Source: Cryptomeria japonica (lineage: Eukaryota > Streptophyta > Pinopsida > Cupressales > Cupressaceae). From it: a DNA stretch of 64,000 bases. Of the stretch, positions 60,337 to 64,000 are shown in pieces. The DNA lies in NCBI RefSeq assembly GCF_030272615.1, contig NC_081414.1:520556185-520620184 (forward strand), written 5' to 3'. The notes beneath the pieces are model-generated. The model saw only the letters and a program-made list of their open reading frames with translations. It was not told the DNA's origin and ran no database searches. A program made the translations under genes and the position numbers. Numbering within the stretch: position 1 is the first letter of the stretch; each line of letters opens with the position of its first letter.

Positions 60337-60435
60337 AACCCTAACCCATTTCGGGTTAGGGTATAAAATGATGAATAAAATAAAACAAGAGTAATATATA
60401 AAAATGCAACCCTAACCCAATTTCGGGTTAGGGTT
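60337..60435. repeat. Two CCCTAACCC/GGGTTAGGG hairpins
   Basis: 60337-60362 (AACCCTAACCC ATTTC GGGTTAGGGT) and 60408-60435 (AACCCTAACCC AATTTC GGGTTAGGGTT) are near-identical hairpins 71 bases apart. They are too short and too symmetric to be telomeric arrays. TATAAAA at 60362-60368 overlaps the end of the first. Confidence 0.85.
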
Positions 60436-60473
60436 AGCATTTTAATAATATATAAATAAATAGAAAAAACGAA

Positions 60474-61428
<955 letters not shown>

Positions 61429-62979
61429 CCTTTAGTCTCAGGTTCCATTTTTCTCTTGCAGAAAGATGTGTTGGACAGTCCCCATAAGTTAAGTAATATG
61501 CAACATCTACAAACCAGGAATCTTGAAGCCCAACAAATAAGACTAAGTGCAGCTCCTTAGTCATTTCATTCTTACTTTCAGTAATCAACTTACACAGGCC
61601 TTGTCCCCTCACTAATTTTGTTGGCTTAATGTCCAAACTAAACTCCTGAATCTTAGATACCCATGAGGCTCTATTGTTCATTCCTATATCATGTTGTGTC
61701 AAAATGCTCTTAACAACAGAATGCGACACATAAACAACTATGTGAAAATGAAGAATATAGTACCTAAATTGTTTTACAGCATTCATGACTGCATACACTT
61801 TCTTTTCCATCAGGGAATATTTCAGTTCATGTTTCTTTAGGGGAACACTCATGAAGGATATTGGAACTTCTTCATTATCTTCATTCTTTTGTAGCAAAAT
61901 CCTTGACATAGTATGCTCTGAGGCATAACAATAGATAATAAAATCCTTCTTAAAATCTAGATTAACTAGAACAGATGCTTGGAAAATGGCTCCCTTTATT
62001 GATTCAAATTCTTTCTTTCCCTCTTCATTCCATTTAAATGTTTTCTTTTCACTCATCAGGTTTACAATGTACCTAGTGGTTTCTGCAAAATCTGGAACGA
62101 ATCTCCTCAGAAAATTTACCTGTGCAAAGAAATATCTGACTGCATTTTTGTTTGATGGTAGACTTGGCTACTGAATTGCCTTTACCTTCTCAAGGTCCAC
62201 TCTTACTTCTTCTTTAGAGATGATATGACCAATAAATTTACCTTTTGTCACCTCGAATACTGACTTCTTTGGATTCAATGACACTCCATGTTCATGGCAC
62301 CTTTGCAACACTTGCCTCAAATCTCTCAGGTGATTATTTCTTCTCTTCGAGAAGATGGTTAATTCATCAAGATATACAACAATTATCTTATCTTTCAAAT
62401 GACCAAAAGATAAGTCCACAGCCCTCTAAAAGGTCACCCCTGCATTGATCAGACCAAATGGCATCCTGTTATAAGTGAAAATACCCTAAGGAGTAATGAA
62501 GGCAATTTTATGTTGGTCACTTTCTAAAACATTGATCTAATTATAACTAGAAAAGCTGTCAAGCATGGACATCATATCTGAACCTGAAACCGTTTGCAAA
62601 ATATGATCCATAGCAAGTAATGGGTAATTATCTTTGAGACTAGCCTGATTCAGGTTCCTATAGTCCACGTAAATTCTTATTTCCCCAATTTTCTTCTGGA
62701 CAGGAACAATGTTGGCTATCCACATAGAATGGTGAATAGGGTATATAATCCTGGCCTTCAACATTTTTTCTACTTCCTGAAACATTGCTTCAGCTACTTT
62801 ATGATTGAAATTCCTAAGCTTTTTCTTGAAAGGACTCACTTCAGGCTTCAAAGGAATGTGATGTTGAAATTTTCCTTCCCTAAAGTTCTTCAGGTCATTG
62901 TAACACCAAGCAAAAAAATCTTTGTATTCCAGTAGGAGAGCAATGAACCTTTCTTTGTCTACAGGTGTGCAACATTTTC
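61429..62979 (-). pseudogene. Gypsy-3 reverse transcriptase and RNase H
   Basis: The frame gives YKDFFAWCYNDLKNF just before RT, then PLKPEVSPFKKKLRN, IVPVQKKIGEIRIYVDYRNL, MLDSFSSYN (first catalytic Asp present) and VYLDELTIF, where the second Asp of the YLDD box is Glu. NLDFKKDFIIYCYASEHT opens the RT-linked RNase H with the first catalytic Asp changed to Tyr. SLMEKKVYAVMNAVKQFRYY and PTHLSAREKW end this part at the insertion. In-frame TAG codons lie at 62537, about 62487, about 62427 and 62168. All but the last fall where Gln fits the context. A one-base shift near 62980 separates RT from the upstream PR-RNase H frame. Confidence 0.9.
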
Positions 62980-63849
62980 CTAGATTTTATACTTGGGATC
63001 TTCCTCAGTGCCAATGTTAATTCTTTCATAACCTCTAATATCTTGGACTGTAGGAATCTGTTCATCTTTTCTTTTCTTACAATCATCATGGCGATCAAAG
63101 GGACATTCTAAAGAGACCAAACCTTTAGGAATCTTATTCCCTTTTAACTGCATAACTCCATCACTCAGTTGTTTGGCCTGCTCTAGTGAAAACTCTTTAC
63201 ATTCCGCATCTGACCCTTCAAAGAATGTAGTAGTGAATGTCTCTATACATTGCATGAAATTGTTAATTTGTTTATCATTTTCAAAGACCTGCCAAAACTC
63301 AGAGTTATCAGGAACACTAGGTTGATATATCAGCTCCACTCGATAAGTATCATTGGTAAACTCAAGATGAGGAATCAATAGAGAAGTTGATACTGCTAAA
63401 GAATCTACTTTGGAATTTTGTTCTTTTGGAATGGACTCAATATAAAATGCATCAAAATCTTCAATTTCATCCCAAGCTCTGTTTTGGTAATGCTTCAATC
63501 TCTCATTTTTTACATTGAACAATCCTCTGACATGTTTCACAAGTAACTCTGCATCTCCCTTGACTTGGAGAAGCTTTACTCCCAACTTTTTTGCTTCGAC
63601 TAATCCCAACAATAAAGCTTCATACTCAGTCATATTATTTGTGTTCTTGAATTCTAGTTTAAAAGAAAAAGGAATGTGAATACCAAAGGGAGGAATAAGA
63701 ACTAACCCTGCACCAGAACCTAACCCTGCAAAACTCCCATCAAACTCCATTAGCCATAAATTTTCTTCTGCCTCCAGTTGTGACATATTTTCTACAACTT
63801 CATTATCAGATAAAATCATGTAAGTCCTGAATTGACATTCATGATACAA
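62980..63849 (-). pseudogene. Gypsy-3 additional RNase H domain upstream of RT
   Basis: A 290-codon open frame without internal stop encodes a second, plant 'archaeal-like' RNase H. Its motifs are LWLMEFDGSFAGLGSGAG (Asp), NMTEYEALLLGL (Glu), LLQVKGDAELLVKHVRG (Asp) and KEQNSKVDSLAVST (Asp), so all four acidic residues are present. The chain then runs through a linker (CPFDRHDDCKKRKDEQ, YERINIGTEEDPK) into the RT leader, after a one-base shift. In Tat-type plant Gypsy elements as I know them this domain follows the RT-linked RNase H. Here it precedes RT. Continuity with RT on one side and with the protease tail on the other argues against a local rearrangement. Confidence 0.85.
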
Positions 63850-64000
63850 AATTTGAGCCTTTGGATTGTTAGAGGGAAAAACAGTAAACTTAGATTTAGG
63901 TTCAAGCTACAAAATGACTCGTTGTTTTCCTATAGGAATAGTGTCTTGAGACCAATCAATCTTTATCTCACCTCCTAAGTCTCTATAGAATGTATGAATT
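63850..64000 (-). pseudogene. Gypsy-3 protease tail (runs off the window)
   Basis: The minus-strand frame IHTFYRDLGGEIKIDW, then TIPIGKQRVIL, a TAG and KSKFTVFPSN leads directly into the extra RNase H frame. The wording fits the region after the retroviral-type aspartic protease of plant Gypsy polyproteins, but the active-site motif would lie beyond the window. Confidence is moderate. Confidence 0.5.

Noticed and set aside
60337-60435. Interstitial telomere repeat
   Set aside because: Only two CCCTAACCC words occur per hairpin, on both strands, and the plant telomere repeat CCCTAAA is not arrayed.

Overview
The window looks like nuclear DNA of a seed plant with a large, repeat-filled genome. 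I lean towards a gymnosperm, but nothing in the sequence proves it. It is AT-rich, contains no host gene, tRNA or rRNA that I can recognise, and consists almost entirely of nested and decayed LTR retrotransposons of the Ty1/Copia and Ty3/Gypsy superfamilies. Every element gene is broken by in-frame stops or frameshifts.

Layout. 1-292: inverted Copia LTR remnant. 430-1570: minus-strand chromovirus-type Gypsy RNase H/integrase remnant. About 1575-12517: plus-strand Gypsy-1, consisting of an LTR-like start, a long leader with short tandem repeats and a TATA box, a proline/glutamine-rich ORF relic, a 267-bp in-frame tandem duplication, a palindrome array and an unrecognised ORF. 12518-12756: inverted Copia LTR piece. 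12757-19581: Copia-1 (plus) with LTRs, PBS, gag-pol and PPT. 19582-22290: NA2 (minus), a pol-less element relic. 22294-22963 and 37814-38305: the two halves of a Gypsy-2 LTR. It is split by Copia-2 (minus, 22964-37808, TSD TTGAG), whose own 5' LTR is split by NA1 (plus, 28977-36719, TSD AATAT). 38306-41039: Gypsy-2 leader. 41040-55668: minus-strand relics of an unrecognised ORF family (ORF-A 42457-45783; ORF-B 47814-54515), with a 1.9-kb tandem duplication and two palindrome arrays. 55669-64000: minus-strand Gypsy-3 pol, split by a 4601-bp TG...CA insertion (56828-61428, TSD CCTTT) that resembles a very long solo LTR.

Inferred order of events: Gypsy-2 landed first, then Copia-2, then NA1. The 4.6-kb insertion came after Gypsy-3. 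NA1 and Copia-1/2 share a Met-initiator-type PBS, an AAAGGGGGAGA-type PPT and similar LTR ends, so NA1 was probably moved by Copia machinery in trans.

Most interesting signals: (i) four arrays of short palindromes with array-specific stems (10768-11805, 46172-46528, 54992-55411, 59927-60177), three of them lying just upstream of an ORF relic of the same general kind; (ii) a second RNase H domain placed between protease and reverse transcriptase in Gypsy-3; (iii) the pol-less NA1/NA2 family with coiled coil, four zinc knuckles and a second K/E-rich ORF; (iv) a strong bias of nonsense mutations to TAG/TGA at ancestral Gln/Trp codons.
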